Positions 8,802-18,201 of a DNA stretch of 64,000 nucleotides are shown here, one piece after another. Location: NCBI GenBank assembly GCA_947454235.1, contig CANGIY010000001.1, forward strand, positions 186,001-250,000. The letters are read 5' to 3'. Numbering within the stretch: position 1 is the first letter of the stretch; every line of letters starts with the position of its first letter. This stretch comes from Chitinophagaceae bacterium. Lineage in GTDB: Bacteria; Bacteroidota; Bacteroidia; Chitinophagales; Chitinophagaceae. Under the pieces are notes generated by a model. It saw only the letters and a list, made by a program, of their open reading frames with translations. It did not search any database and was not told the DNA's origin. The position numbers and the translations under genes were made by a program.

Positions 8802-8809
8802 TAGTTTTG
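8802..8809 (+). promoter_or_regulatory. -7 promoter element of the VOC gene
   Basis: TAGTTTTG matches TAnnTTTG exactly and lies 15 nt before the ATG at 8825. The longer open frame starting at 8807 would begin inside this element, which supports the ATG at 8825. Confidence 0.6.
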
Positions 8810-8824
8810 GGTACTTTTAGAAGC

Positions 8825-9241
8825 ATGAATCAACGAATAGGTCAGTTTGCATTGGTGGTACGCGATTACGATGAAGCCATTGCTTTTTATACTGAAAAAC
8901 TCAATTTTGTATTATTAGAAGACACTCCGCTGAGTGAAGAAAAAAGGTGGGTGCGCATAGCACCTCAAGGCGAAGGCACCTGTGGTATTTTACTGGCAAG
9001 GGCTGCCAACGATGAGCAACGTAGCCGTATAGGCAATCAAACCGGTGGCAGGGTATTTCTATTCTTGTACACCGACGATTTTTGGCGCGATTACAACAAC
9101 ATGGTATCAAAGGGTATTGTGTTTGTCAGGGAGCCTCATGAAGAGGAGTTTGGTACAGTGGCAGTGTTTCAGGACTTGTACGGCAATCTCTGGGATTTCA
9201 TCCAGCAACGCTTATCAATCAATCCTTTTTTTGGTTTTTAG
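8825..9241 (+). CDS. VOC-family (glyoxalase/bleomycin-resistance fold) protein
   Basis: The 138-residue product starts MNQRIGQFALVVRDYDEAIAFYTEKLNF, the classic first beta-alpha unit of the vicinal oxygen chelate fold. A second unit follows, with GRVFLFLYTDDFWRDYNNMVSKGIVFV and the closing DLYGNLWDFIQ segment ('D..GN...l'). Proteins of this size and sequence are usually annotated as glyoxalase-like or extradiol-dioxygenase-like; the substrate cannot be read from the sequence. The start was placed at 8825 because a -7 element covers the upstream part of the frame. The hydrolase gene follows 40 bp later on the same strand and may be cotranscribed. Confidence 0.88.
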   Translation: MNQRIGQFALVVRDYDEAIAFYTEKLNFVLLEDTPLSEEKRWVRIAPQGEGTCGILLARAANDEQRSRIGNQTGGRVFLFLYTDDFWRDYNNMVSKGIVFVREPHEEEFGTVAVFQDLYGNLWDFIQQRLSINPFFGF

Positions 9242-9281
9242 GTATTAGTTTGCACCTTCGTAAGTGCATAAAGCAATTTTA

Positions 9282-10700
9282 ATGAAACGACTGACTATGT
9301 TGGCGTTGGTAGCGTCTCTAAGCTACTCAGCCAATGCACAATCAAAATTCGATGGAATATGGGAGGGGAAATTGGATATAGGTACTACCATACGTGCTGT
9401 ATTCCATATCTCAACTGATGCCACAGGAAAGATAGTTACAACAATGGACAGCCCCGACCAAGGTGCGCGAGGAATAGCAACAGATTCTACTACGATTAAG
9501 GGAGATAGCATCATTGTGTCTATGAGCAAGCTGATGGCTGTTTACAGAGGTAAGCTGACCGACGAAGCCAACATAAGCGGAAGCTTGAAACAGAGCATAA
9601 AGGTGATGCCGCTTGCATTGAAAAAAGTGACTAAAGCTTCAGAAAAAGAACGCCCCCAAAATCCCAAGCCGCCTTTTAACTATACATCAGAAGATGTTAC
9701 TTTTCAAAATGCTGATGGTTCAATCATCTATGGAGCAACAATTACGATTCCTAAAGGCAAGGGCCCATTTCCTGCTGTATTGTTAATTACCGGCAGTGGT
9801 GCGCAAAACAGAGATGAAGAATTGATGGGACATAAACCTTTCGCCGTTATTGCCGACTATCTCAGCAACAAAGGCTACGTTGTTTTGCGTGTCGATGATA
9901 GGGGAACGGGTAGTACTACCGGTAATTTCAAAAATGCAACAAGTGCCGATTTTGCTCAGGACGCAAATGCTGAAATGGACTACCTTAAAACGCGCCCGGA
10001 GGTTGATGTGAAGAAACTAGGGCTGATAGGGCACAGCGAGGGTGGCATGATAGCACCAATGGTGGCCGCAAGTAGAAAAGACATTGATTTTGTTGTTTTA
10101 TTAGCAGGGCCGGGCGTAAAAATCAGTCAGTTGATGGCGGAGCAGAATACTGAAACGTTCAGAAGTTTGGGCATTGATTCTACTGCCGCTACAAAATACG
10201 GGGGGCTCGTGAGAGATGTTTATGATGAAATCGGGATTGGAAAAACCAAGTCTGAATTCAAGAAAACGGTCGAAAAAATTGTAAAAAATTGGGAACAAAA
10301 AAATGATCACCGAATCGTATGGGCTACAACACACATCTCAAACGATAGCACCCGCGACGAGTGGATAAAGAACTTTACTGATTTGTACAAAAGTCCGTGG
10401 TTTATGTATTTCTTAGGCTACGACCCAGTGCCGAACCTCAAAAAGCTCACTTGTAAGGTACTGGCATTAAATGGAACTAAGGACATACAGGTTATTTCAA
10501 GTTCTAATATTCCGGGTATTGAAGCGGCCTTAAAAAATGGAAAATGCAAGGACTTTGAAGTGCATCAGTTAACCGGGTTGAACCACTTGTTCCAGCAATG
10601 TAAAACATGCAGAATAGATGAGTACGGTTTGCTCGATGAAACGTTCTCACCCGACGCTCTTAAAATAATGGGTGACTGGATGGATAAGCACGTGAAATAG
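9282..10700 (+). CDS. Secreted alpha/beta hydrolase (serine esterase/peptidase-like)
   Basis: The ATG at 9282 gives 472 residues beginning MKRLTMLALVASLSYSANAQ, a clear signal peptide; an upstream GTG at 9264 would only lengthen it. An N-terminal beta-rich domain (about 25-130) precedes an alpha/beta-hydrolase domain. The nucleophile elbow is GHSEGG with S252. The acid is probably D401 (NGTKDIQV) and the base H435 (GLNHLF). ITGSGAQNRDE after strand 3 supplies the oxyanion region. This architecture is common in Bacteroidota and is usually annotated 'alpha/beta fold hydrolase' in the dienelactone-hydrolase/S9-like group. Periplasmic location is expected. The natural substrate is unknown. Confidence 0.9.
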   Translation: MKRLTMLALVASLSYSANAQSKFDGIWEGKLDIGTTIRAVFHISTDATGKIVTTMDSPDQGARGIATDSTTIKGDSIIVSMSKLMAVYRGKLTDEANISGSLKQSIKVMPLALKKVTKASEKERPQNPKPPFNYTSEDVTFQNADGSIIYGATITIPKGKGPFPAVLLITGSGAQNRDEELMGHKPFAVIADYLSNKGYVVLRVDDRGTGSTTGNFKNATSADFAQDANAEMDYLKTRPEVDVKKLGLIGHSEGGMIAPMVAASRKDIDFVVLLAGPGVKISQLMAEQNTETFRSLGIDSTAATKYGGLVRDVYDEIGIGKTKSEFKKTVEKIVKNWEQKNDHRIVWATTHISNDSTRDEWIKNFTDLYKSPWFMYFLGYDPVPNLKKLTCKVLALNGTKDIQVISSSNIPGIEAALKNGKCKDFEVHQLTGLNHLFQQCKTCRIDEYGLLDETFSPDALKIMGDWMDKHVK

Positions 10701-10764
10701 ATTCGATATAAACGCATTCAATTCCACACAATGCAATATTTTTTGGGTAGCGGGACGTAAAATG

Positions 10765-10798
10765 AAATAGGCTGCCATTTTGAAAGGGCAGCCTATTT
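10765..10798. terminator. Bidirectional terminator hairpin, copy A of a repeated hairpin
   Basis: The 12-bp stem aaataggctgcc / ggcagcctattt is separated by a ten-base loop and followed by T-rich sequence. It lies between the converging hydrolase and subtilase genes. It is almost the same sequence as the hairpin at 13187-13230. Confidence 0.85.
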
Positions 10799-10800
10799 TG

Positions 10801-13047
10801 TTATTCAATAATAAGTCTACTGACCGTATATCCCGAATCGGTGGCGACTCTTATAAAATACGTGCCTTTAGACAACGTCTGTTTGTCAAATTGTTTGCTG
10901 TTAGAGCCGTTAGTAACGCTCCACTGTTGTACATCAACCACATGTCCTGCTATGTCGCTAATGGTTACTGTTAGCTGAGTAGCACAAGTACTGTTGTAGT
11001 CAACATTAAAAGTGCCATTGCTTGGGTTAGGGTAAATGAGGCAGTTTTGCGGATTGAAATTAAGGCTCTCTACTTCGAGTTCATGGGCTAAAAATCTCAC
11101 TGCACCGTAGGCATTCAATTTTCCGTGCCCCCAGGTATTATTGCCCGCTGGTGGCAATGCACCGGTGAAAATGTCTAACAAAGCTGTGTTTTTCAGAATT
11201 GTTTTTACACTGTCAGGGGTTAACGCAGGTGATAACTGGAGCATCATTGCCACAACGCCCGAGGCGCACGGTGAAGCCATTGAAGTACCGGCAAATATGG
11301 CGTAGCGGTACGTACGCAGTCCAATTGTATCAGCCCCTATCACCGAGCTGTAAGAGCTTCCTGTTGGGTTAAAAGTAGTATCGTAAGAACTGATGGCAGA
11401 AACAACACCAAACCCCGGAGCTGTAATATCCGGCTTTACACGGTTGTCTGCTGTTGGCCCGATGCTCGAAAATGGAGCTATTCGGTACTTAAGAGCCCCG
11501 GGATAGTAAAGCCCGGCACCAGAAATATTAATGAACCCGGTTTTTGAAGTGTAGGCACCTACCGTAATTGCAGATTTAGTGCAACCAATATCAGATACCG
11601 TCATTTTAGTATCGCCAGAAACAGCCCATGTATAGCCCAATTTTTTCAATGCGCCATAATAGCCTGAAGGTGGGAATACATAACCTTCCCACATATTTAC
11701 AGTGCCGGCAGTTGCTTTTGTTGTAAGGCAAATGTTATCATGGTTGTGGCTTTGAAACTTGATAAAAGCATGTGGTTTACCATTGTAGTCGGTGGTTATT
11801 GTCGTTATAGTTACATGGCAAGTATCGTGGCTGCCGCCCACCAAACTATAGTTGAGTGTTGTATCACTGAGGCAAATGAAACCTGTTGAATCGTATGCTG
11901 TGCTGCCATTGTACAATTTTACATTCACACAAAAGCTTCGTGTAGAGTCACCCCACATATCAACCCACGTCTCGAGGTGGTTGGTGTCGAGGTATGGTGA
12001 ATAAGTAACAAATGTGCTTACAGTAGTATCGATTGCCGAAAATATTTTTTGAAGGTGAACAGTATCTTCACCATTGTTCCCTGCAGCGCAAACGAATATT
12101 TTTCCCGGACCCGTAAGTGCGTCGCAAGCCTCGCTGAACAGTGATCTTCCGTCGTGTGGACCGAGGGTGCTGCCCCAACTTAAATTCACCACCGCAGGTT
12201 TACCGGCTGAAGCGGCATAATTGTAAATATAGCTCATGCCGTCTATGATGTCTGACTCTCCTGCCGACATCCATTGTGAAGGTGCGGGCATAATACCAAC
12301 CATAACTAAATCACTTTCGTAGGCAAATCCCTTGCACTTGTTGTTGAAAGAATTGGTAGCGTGCCCCGACCCAGCCGCTATTCCTGCTACGTGTGAGCCA
12401 TGCGATGTAATAATGGTATCGTAGCCTGCTGAACGCATTAGGTTTGAGTCAGTGTATTCCTTGCCATAGGTAAAACCTGAAGGCGGTGTTCCTGTCGTTT
12501 TTTGAGCCCAAATTCGTTTAATGCGATACTGGCTGAAGGTGGTATCATAAAATGTAGGGTTGGTATAGTCGAAACCTGCATCTATTACGCCTACAATCAC
12601 GTTTCTGCCTGCTACCGGAGAAGGTAGATTGATGCCCCTGTGCACTGAATCGGCATGGGTTTGCCTGCGTGCAGAGTCGAGAGTCGGTATAATTGGTACG
12701 TCTAGTTGAATGTAGTTGAGTCCGGCTACTTGCGTGAATGGAACCACACTGTCAACTGGAATTTGAGCAGTCCATATTGAACCTGCCTTGGTGCCAATTT
12801 TTACACCCATCAAATTCAGGCGAGATTCATCAACGTCAGGATTCACTTTTATGAGCGAGCTGACGAACCACCTGTTGTCGATAAGCTTGTAGTTGTAATT
12901 GGGTACTCTACCGGCTGCATCAGAAGTGCTTTTCTGTGCACTTAAGAAGTTTTGCGTGAGGGGAGAGAGTTTGGCTGTTTTGTTTTGAGCAAAAGTTGCA
13001 GCAGTTAGTGCAACTAAAGCAGACAATGTGCAAATAAAACGTTTCAT
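10801..13047 (-). CDS. Subtilisin-family (S8) serine peptidase with T9SS sorting domain
   Basis: The ATG at 13045-13047 opens a 748-residue product with signal peptide MKRFICTLSALVALTAATFAQ. The frame continues upstream to 13188, but that part overlaps a terminator hairpin and is not signal-like. The catalytic triad is visible: D156 in GVIDAGFDYTNP, H216 in TSHGSHVAGIAAG and S589 in AGTSMASPCASG. A long insertion of about 200 residues lies between the His and Ser regions (about 320-530). The C-terminal ~80 residues (CLIYPNPSNGTFNVDYN ... LSKGTYFIRVATDSGYTVSRLIIE) form a T9SS type A sorting domain. The protein should be a secreted or surface-held endopeptidase. It is transcribed in the same direction as the Ig-repeat gene upstream but is separated from it by a terminator. 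Confidence 0.95.
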   Translation of the reverse strand: MKRFICTLSALVALTAATFAQNKTAKLSPLTQNFLSAQKSTSDAAGRVPNYNYKLIDNRWFVSSLIKVNPDVDESRLNLMGVKIGTKAGSIWTAQIPVDSVVPFTQVAGLNYIQLDVPIIPTLDSARRQTHADSVHRGINLPSPVAGRNVIVGVIDAGFDYTNPTFYDTTFSQYRIKRIWAQKTTGTPPSGFTYGKEYTDSNLMRSAGYDTIITSHGSHVAGIAAGSGHATNSFNNKCKGFAYESDLVMVGIMPAPSQWMSAGESDIIDGMSYIYNYAASAGKPAVVNLSWGSTLGPHDGRSLFSEACDALTGPGKIFVCAAGNNGEDTVHLQKIFSAIDTTVSTFVTYSPYLDTNHLETWVDMWGDSTRSFCVNVKLYNGSTAYDSTGFICLSDTTLNYSLVGGSHDTCHVTITTITTDYNGKPHAFIKFQSHNHDNICLTTKATAGTVNMWEGYVFPPSGYYGALKKLGYTWAVSGDTKMTVSDIGCTKSAITVGAYTSKTGFINISGAGLYYPGALKYRIAPFSSIGPTADNRVKPDITAPGFGVVSAISSYDTTFNPTGSSYSSVIGADTIGLRTYRYAIFAGTSMASPCASGVVAMMLQLSPALTPDSVKTILKNTALLDIFTGALPPAGNNTWGHGKLNAYGAVRFLAHELEVESLNFNPQNCLIYPNPSNGTFNVDYNSTCATQLTVTISDIAGHVVDVQQWSVTNGSNSKQFDKQTLSKGTYFIRVATDSGYTVSRLIIE

Positions 13048-13186
13048 GAAAGACTGATTACCGTGTATATCTAAAATTGCAAATTTTGTACCACATTGAT
13101 GTGGATGCTGTAAAGGTAGCCGAATATAGTGTTGTGCGGTATCTGGCAGTAAAAAAACTGTAGCAGATCTATTGAATTTCAGCATC

Positions 13187-13230
13187 AAAAAAAATAGGCT
13201 GCCGTTTTGAAAGGGCAGCCTATTTTTTTT
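13187..13230 (-). terminator. Strong terminator hairpin, copy B of a repeated hairpin
   Basis: A 17-bp perfect stem (eight A, then taggctgcc; ggcagccta then eight T) encloses a ten-base loop that differs by one base from copy A at 10765-10798. It sits directly after the stop of the Ig-repeat gene on the minus strand. Its T run works in either direction. Confidence 0.9.
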
Positions 13231-13242
13231 ATTAAAGAGTTT

Positions 13243-16200
13243 TTACTCAATGACCAGTTTGCGGACAACAGTTTGTTCGCCGTCGAAGAAAATAGCCATG
13301 TACATGCCCTTAGCATAATTGCTTAGGTCGAGTTCAATTTGATTTTCATTCGAAGTCAAATCCATGATCTGTTTTCCTGTAGCGTCGGTAATGATTATTC
13401 TACCAATTTGTTGAGTTGTGTTTACAACATTGAAAATTCCTGTTGAAGGATTTGGATACACCTTGATATCACTTCCCGATGTGTTTGCGCTTACAGTAGG
13501 GTTGTCTTTATGGGCAGTAATTGTAACTGCCTTACGTGCAACCGCTGTTCCGCATACATTAGTTACTGTGTACTTAATTGTATCTATACCTGCTGTAATA
13601 GCTGTAAATGCTCCTGAAGTAGCATTTACAGTGCCAAGCGTTGTGCTGGAAACACTCCATGTACCACCCGAAACAGTATTCGTGTAAGTAGTAGAGGCAC
13701 CTGCTGCCAATGTTGAAGCACCAGAAACAACTCCTGCCGAAAGGCTACCGACTGTAATAGATTTGGTGGTAGATGCAGTTCCACAAGCATTGGTAATAAA
13801 GTAGGTAAGTGTAATTGTGCCGGCGCTAATACCTGTTAATACACCAGCAGAGTTCACTGTTGCGATTGCTGTATTGCTACTGATCCAGCCACCACCAGCT
13901 GATGCATCGGTATAAGTGGAAGAAGTGCCCACACAAATATTAGAAGCTCCTGTAATTGAAACAACTGTTGGTGCCGCACTTACTGCAACTGATTTATAGC
14001 TTGAAACAGTACCACATGCTGTTGTTACAGAGTATGTGATATTGATTGTGCCTGCTGCAACGCCTCTTACAACACCACCCGCAACAGTTGCAATTGATGT
14101 ATTACTGCTTGTCCATGTACCACCGCTAGTGCCGCTTGATGTAAGTGTGATTGCAGAACCCACACAAACAGCAGAAAGCCCTGAAATAGTACCCGCAGTT
14201 GCGCCCGTAGCAAGTGTTAATGATTTAGTGACAGTACGCGATGCGCAGCTAGAACTAACTGTATAGCTAATAGTTACAGTTCCCGTCGCAATGCACCTAA
14301 CAACTCCTGTAGAAGAAACAGTTGCCAATGCCGTATTGCTGCTGCTCCATGTGCCACCTGTTGTTGAGTCGCTAAGGGTAACCGTAGTACCAACACAGCC
14401 AGTTGTTGCACCTGTAATAGTTGCTACATAAGGCGTACCACTTACGGTAAGTACTTTACCAACTGAAACGCTACCGCATGTTGAAGAAACTGTGTAAGAA
14501 ATAGAAACGCTTCCTGCACTCACACCTGTTACTACACCTGCTGAAGACACAGTAGCAATTGCAGTATTACTACTGCTCCATGTACCGCCTGTAGTTGCAT
14601 CGGCAAGCGTTGTAGTTGCTCCGGTACAAAGAGTTGAAGCTCCGGTAATTGCAGCAACTGATGGTGTTCCGTTAACCGTAATTGGGAATGTTGCGTATAC
14701 TGTCCCACAGGTATTAGAAACTGTGTAGGTTATTACAACTGTTCCAGCCAAAACACCTCTCACCACACCTGTAGAAGAAACAGTAGCAATGCTGGTTGAA
14801 GAAGAACTCCAAGTGCCACCACTTACAGTTTCAGCTAGTGTAGAGGTTGCACCTGTACAAACAGTTGATGCACCAGTGATAACACCATGATTTGCACCCG
14901 GATTCACTGTCATGCCATAAGTAGCTGACGCAGTTCCGCAGGTTGACGTAATAGTGTATGTAATTGTAGCAGAACCTGCTGCCACGCCAGTAACAACACC
15001 TAATGAACTTACAGAAGCCACTGAAGTGTTGCTGCTAGACCAAACTCCGCCAGTAACCGTTGAAGTGAGGGTAGTGCTGGTGCCACCACATACGCTGGTT
15101 GCGCCAGAGATTGTGCCAGCTGTAGGTGCAGTATTAATAGTTACAACCATTGTTGCTGCGGCTGCACCGCAAGAGTTTGTAACTGTATAAGAAATTGTTG
15201 AAGTACCTGCTGCAACTCCTGTTACAACGCCGGTAGATGATACTGTAGCAACTGATGTAGTTGTGCTGCTCCATGTACCACCTGCTGTTAAATCGGTAAG
15301 TGTAGTTGTAGTACCGCGGCATATTGTTGAAATACCGGATATGGCATTCACCGAAGGCACCGAGGTTACAATTATTGTATAAATAGCCGCTGCTGCGCCA
15401 CAAGTGCCCGTTACCGTATAAGTGATAACTGCTGTGCCGGAAGCACGACCATTTACAACACCCGTAGTCGGATTTACAGAGGCTATACCAGTAGCACTTG
15501 AGCTCCATGTACCACCTGTAGTTGCATCGGTGAGCGTTATGTTTGCACCAACGCAAACACTCGAAGGACCGCTGATTGAGCTAACACTTGTCGCCGGGCT
15601 AACGGTAATGTTTTTTATTGCTGAAGTTGAACCACAAGAATTTGAAACAGAATATGATATTGTCACGCTGCCACTTGATACGCCCGTCACCAGGCCGGCT
15701 GCGTTTACGGTAGCAAGGGCAGTATTAGAGCTACTCCAAATGCCACCAGTTGTTGCATCAGTCAGAGTTATAGAAGCACCAGGGCATACAGACGAAGCAC
15801 CAGAAATGGCCGCAGGTGCTGCCGGTGGACCTAGGACTGTAATTGAATATCCTGTGTTAGCTGTACCGCAAGTGCCGGTATAAGTGTACGTTATCATCGC
15901 GGTTCCAGCCGAAACGCCTGTAACAACACCTGTTGAGGCATTGATATTTGCCGATGGCCCTGTAACACTCCATGTTCCACCTGTTAATGTGTCAGAAAGA
16001 GTAATTGAACTTCCAACACAAACTGAAGTTGGGCCAGTGATAGCCCCTGCAGTTGCTGTGATAACATTAATTACTTTAGTAGCAGTTGCAACACCACATG
16101 AGCCTGAAACAGTGTATGAAATAGTAACTGTTCCGGAATTGAGTGCAGTCAAGCGACCAGCCGAAGTAATTGTTGCGATTGCTGTACTTGATACCGACCA

Positions 16201-17700
16201 TACGCCAACGCTTGTTCCGGTAGTATCAGTATATCCGCTTGAGGTGCCCAAACACACACTGCTTGCACCGTTGATAACACCACCGTAGGCAGAAACTGTA
16301 ACCAAAATCGAGCGAACCACGTAAGCTGTTCCACAAGTTCCGGTAACAGTAAAAGTAATATTGGTTGTTCCAACACTTACGCCACGAACATTACCATCGG
16401 CGCTAATTGTCGCAATTGCTGTATTTGCACTGCTCCAAACACCTGAAGCTCCACCTGTAAATGTTGTATCATACAAACGCATTGTACCACCCACACACAC
16501 TGATGATAGTCCCGATATAGAACCTGCTGTAGGTAATCTGGTTACAGAGATGTTTGTTATAGCTTGATAAGAACCACACGCATTTGTGTAGCTGTAAGTT
16601 ATAGCAACGGTACCGCTCGTTAGCCCGGTCAATTGTCCGGTTAAAGTATTAATAGTTGCTATTGTGGGGTCTGAACTTACCCAGTAGCCTCCTGTTGAAG
16701 TATCAGCAAGTGTTATTGATGCGCCTGGGCATACTGAAGTTGGACCAGTAATAGGACCTACACCGGGTCTGTTAACTATCACCGTTCTTACAGAAGAAGA
16801 TGTGTCAGAACAAGAGTAAGACATCGCCTTATAGACAGTGGTAGTACTCGGATGAACAGTAATTGAAGTACCTGTACCAATGAATGTAGTATCAGCATAC
16901 CAGTAAATATTAGATGTATCCTGAGAAACAGGGTTGTATGCGATTGAGTCAACAGAATAACTTGAGTAAGTTGTGTCAGGTGTGAAACGACGACCCTCAG
17001 CATTAAAAGTCCACCAGAAATCAGGGTAATTTCTGCCGGCTACAGTAGTACCTGCAGTTGCTGTAGAATTTTGAACACCTTCTATAGCGTATCCTCCGTT
17101 CCAACCTCTACAAGTATCTTTATATCTGATGTGCGATTCGATCACGTTTGTTGTTTCGTACAAAACCATTTGGAATGATTCTTTTGTAGAGGTACACTGG
17201 TAAAGCGAAACAGTACAAAAGTTAACCACAAAACGGCGGTATGGAGCAGTACCCGCAACACCATAAGTAATAAGACCGCCGGCAGGTACAAAAATGTCGT
17301 TGTAACAACCTAGAATACAATTTTTTACTGAAGTGTTACCCGGTACTCCCGAAGAAATAGTCCAAGCGTCATAGCCTCCAGCCATTGCCGTGTCGAAACA
17401 CAGGTCGCCATTAGAGCCAATGACTAATTTGTTATAAGTATTACCATAAAACTTGAAATTGAATCCGATTGGTACAACACCTGAATACCCATCATCAGCC
17501 GAGATACCTGAAGGAGAGGCGTGGTAGCCAAAATTGGTCACGCGCATAGTGATTGAATCACCATTACAAATAGCTGTATCGCTGTGAGGAATTAGGATTG
17601 TTACACCGTTTCCGCCGTCAGCAAAACTCACATTTGTTTGAAGAAGTCCCGCTAAAAATAGCAGAATTGAAAAACGGAGTAAGCTTGAAAAATATTTCAT
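13243..17700 (-). CDS. Large surface protein with 14 tandem Ig-like (BIG2-type) repeats and T9SS sorting domain
   Basis: The 1485-residue product has an N-terminal signal peptide (ending SFADGG) and an N-terminal module of about 300 residues with conserved Cys and aromatic residues (VPIGFNFKFYGNTYNKLVIG, a motif also seen at the start of the giant protein encoded at 37783). Fourteen repeats of about 80 residues follow. Each has the pattern I-x-G-x-[ST]-x-[VIL]-C-x-G-x(4)-L-x(5)-GG-x-W-x-[SV]-x(7)-G-x-[VL]-x-G-x(3)-G, and ends in a TCGT segment. The last repeat lacks the first Cys (SGASTLAAGAS). The C-terminal ~75 residues (IKVYPNPSTGIFNVVN ... KLVIE) are a T9SS type A sorting domain. An elongated, surface-anchored, adhesin-like stalk is the natural inference; the ligand is unknown. 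Confidence 0.93.
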   Translation of the reverse strand: MKYFSSLLRFSILLFLAGLLQTNVSFADGGNGVTILIPHSDTAICNGDSITMRVTNFGYHASPSGISADDGYSGVVPIGFNFKFYGNTYNKLVIGSNGDLCFDTAMAGGYDAWTISSGVPGNTSVKNCILGCYNDIFVPAGGLITYGVAGTAPYRRFVVNFCTVSLYQCTSTKESFQMVLYETTNVIESHIRYKDTCRGWNGGYAIEGVQNSTATAGTTVAGRNYPDFWWTFNAEGRRFTPDTTYSSYSVDSIAYNPVSQDTSNIYWYADTTFIGTGTSITVHPSTTTVYKAMSYSCSDTSSSVRTVIVNRPGVGPITGPTSVCPGASITLADTSTGGYWVSSDPTIATINTLTGQLTGLTSGTVAITYSYTNACGSYQAITNISVTRLPTAGSISGLSSVCVGGTMRLYDTTFTGGASGVWSSANTAIATISADGNVRGVSVGTTNITFTVTGTCGTAYVVRSILVTVSAYGGVINGASSVCLGTSSGYTDTTGTSVGVWSVSSTAIATITSAGRLTALNSGTVTISYTVSGSCGVATATKVINVITATAGAITGPTSVCVGSSITLSDTLTGGTWSVTGPSANINASTGVVTGVSAGTAMITYTYTGTCGTANTGYSITVLGPPAAPAAISGASSVCPGASITLTDATTGGIWSSSNTALATVNAAGLVTGVSSGSVTISYSVSNSCGSTSAIKNITVSPATSVSSISGPSSVCVGANITLTDATTGGTWSSSATGIASVNPTTGVVNGRASGTAVITYTVTGTCGAAAAIYTIIVTSVPSVNAISGISTICRGTTTTLTDLTAGGTWSSTTTSVATVSSTGVVTGVAAGTSTISYTVTNSCGAAAATMVVTINTAPTAGTISGATSVCGGTSTTLTSTVTGGVWSSSNTSVASVSSLGVVTGVAAGSATITYTITSTCGTASATYGMTVNPGANHGVITGASTVCTGATSTLAETVSGGTWSSSSTSIATVSSTGVVRGVLAGTVVITYTVSNTCGTVYATFPITVNGTPSVAAITGASTLCTGATTTLADATTGGTWSSSNTAIATVSSAGVVTGVSAGSVSISYTVSSTCGSVSVGKVLTVSGTPYVATITGATTGCVGTTVTLSDSTTGGTWSSSNTALATVSSTGVVRCIATGTVTISYTVSSSCASRTVTKSLTLATGATAGTISGLSAVCVGSAITLTSSGTSGGTWTSSNTSIATVAGGVVRGVAAGTINITYSVTTACGTVSSYKSVAVSAAPTVVSITGASNICVGTSSTYTDASAGGGWISSNTAIATVNSAGVLTGISAGTITLTYFITNACGTASTTKSITVGSLSAGVVSGASTLAAGASTTYTNTVSGGTWSVSSTTLGTVNATSGAFTAITAGIDTIKYTVTNVCGTAVARKAVTITAHKDNPTVSANTSGSDIKVYPNPSTGIFNVVNTTQQIGRIIITDATGKQIMDLTSNENQIELDLSNYAKGMYMAIFFDGEQTVVRKLVIE
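13500..16770 (-). repeat. Tandem Ig-like coding repeats (14 units of about 240 bp)
   Basis: Each unit is about 235-245 bp and encodes one Ig-like domain of the 1485-residue protein. Neighbouring units share long stretches of similar DNA around the GG-x-W (plus-strand 'ccatgtaccacc') and TCGT motifs. This makes unequal recombination and copy-number change plausible. The units are not identical. Confidence 0.85.
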
Positions 17701-18201
17701 CTTAGAGTTTTAGAGTAATTGAGCACTAAAATTAGGTATTTGATTTCAAATTGTTCGAAATTCTATACAAAAGACAGGCAATTACAGAATTTAGTTGGAA
17801 AATACTTTCAATTCATTTTCAGGGATTTACACACTTTAATAGTACTATTAACGAAATGTTAACTAATCAAGTTTCCTCTGAATCATCATTGTATACTACT
17901 TTTGTGGTGGGTATATTTTTCATAAGGTGTAAATAAGGCTTCGATATTCTTATCGAGGTCTTTTTTTTGTCCCAACTTTTCCCAAACTGTGCTGGCCTAC
18001 GTCACTCAACGGCTTCTTTTTAGTACATTTTTATTTTCAATTTTTTTGTGAGCGAGGTCATGAGACCCTGCATTTTGCTGTGTTTCCAATGTTCTAAAAA
18101 GCTTTGCACCCCATGAGATAGTATTTAACATAAATTTGATAGTAAAGCTATCATTTGTAATTCTATCACTCTTACTTTTGTCTTGCAATCAGTTTAAGAT
18201 T
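17701..18201. other. 500-bp divergent intergenic region; candidate short transcript
   Basis: No supported protein gene lies here. A TAnnTTTG match (TACTTTTG) is at 17897-17904 on the plus strand. It is followed about 33 nt later by a hairpin, ggcttcgata / tatcgaggtc (17937-17960, two G-T pairs), and eight T residues at 17961-17968. That layout could make an RNA of about 60 nt, or act as a leader attenuator. The minus-strand promoter of the Ig-repeat gene probably uses the TAATTTTA-like element at about 17727-17734. The open frame at 17751-17936 has no signal of being real. Confidence 0.4.
18173..18180 (+). promoter_or_regulatory. -7 promoter element of the exporter operon
   Basis: TACTTTTG is an exact TAnnTTTG match, 21 nt upstream of the ATG at 18202. 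Its position inside the longer open frame (from 18136) shows that the lipoprotein-like N-terminus of that frame is not translated. A TTTG lies 15 nt upstream, closer than the usual spacing. Confidence 0.65.

Noticed and set aside
13048-13188. Upstream extension of the 10801 subtilase frame (47 residues)
   Set aside because: It overlaps the terminator hairpin and has no signal-peptide character, whereas the ATG at 13047 does.
13418-16567. Plus-strand open frames, Val/Pro/Thr-rich, antisense to the Ig-repeat gene
   Set aside because: They are the mirror image of the tandem repeats and lack signal peptides, starts or a family match.
17751-17936. 61-residue plus-strand open frame in the intergenic region
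   Set aside because: No signal, family or translation-start evidence, and its end overlaps the candidate small RNA promoter.
18136-18201. Lipoprotein-like N-terminus of the ABC gene frame
   Set aside because: A -7 promoter element at 18173-18180 lies within it, so it is not transcribed from that start.
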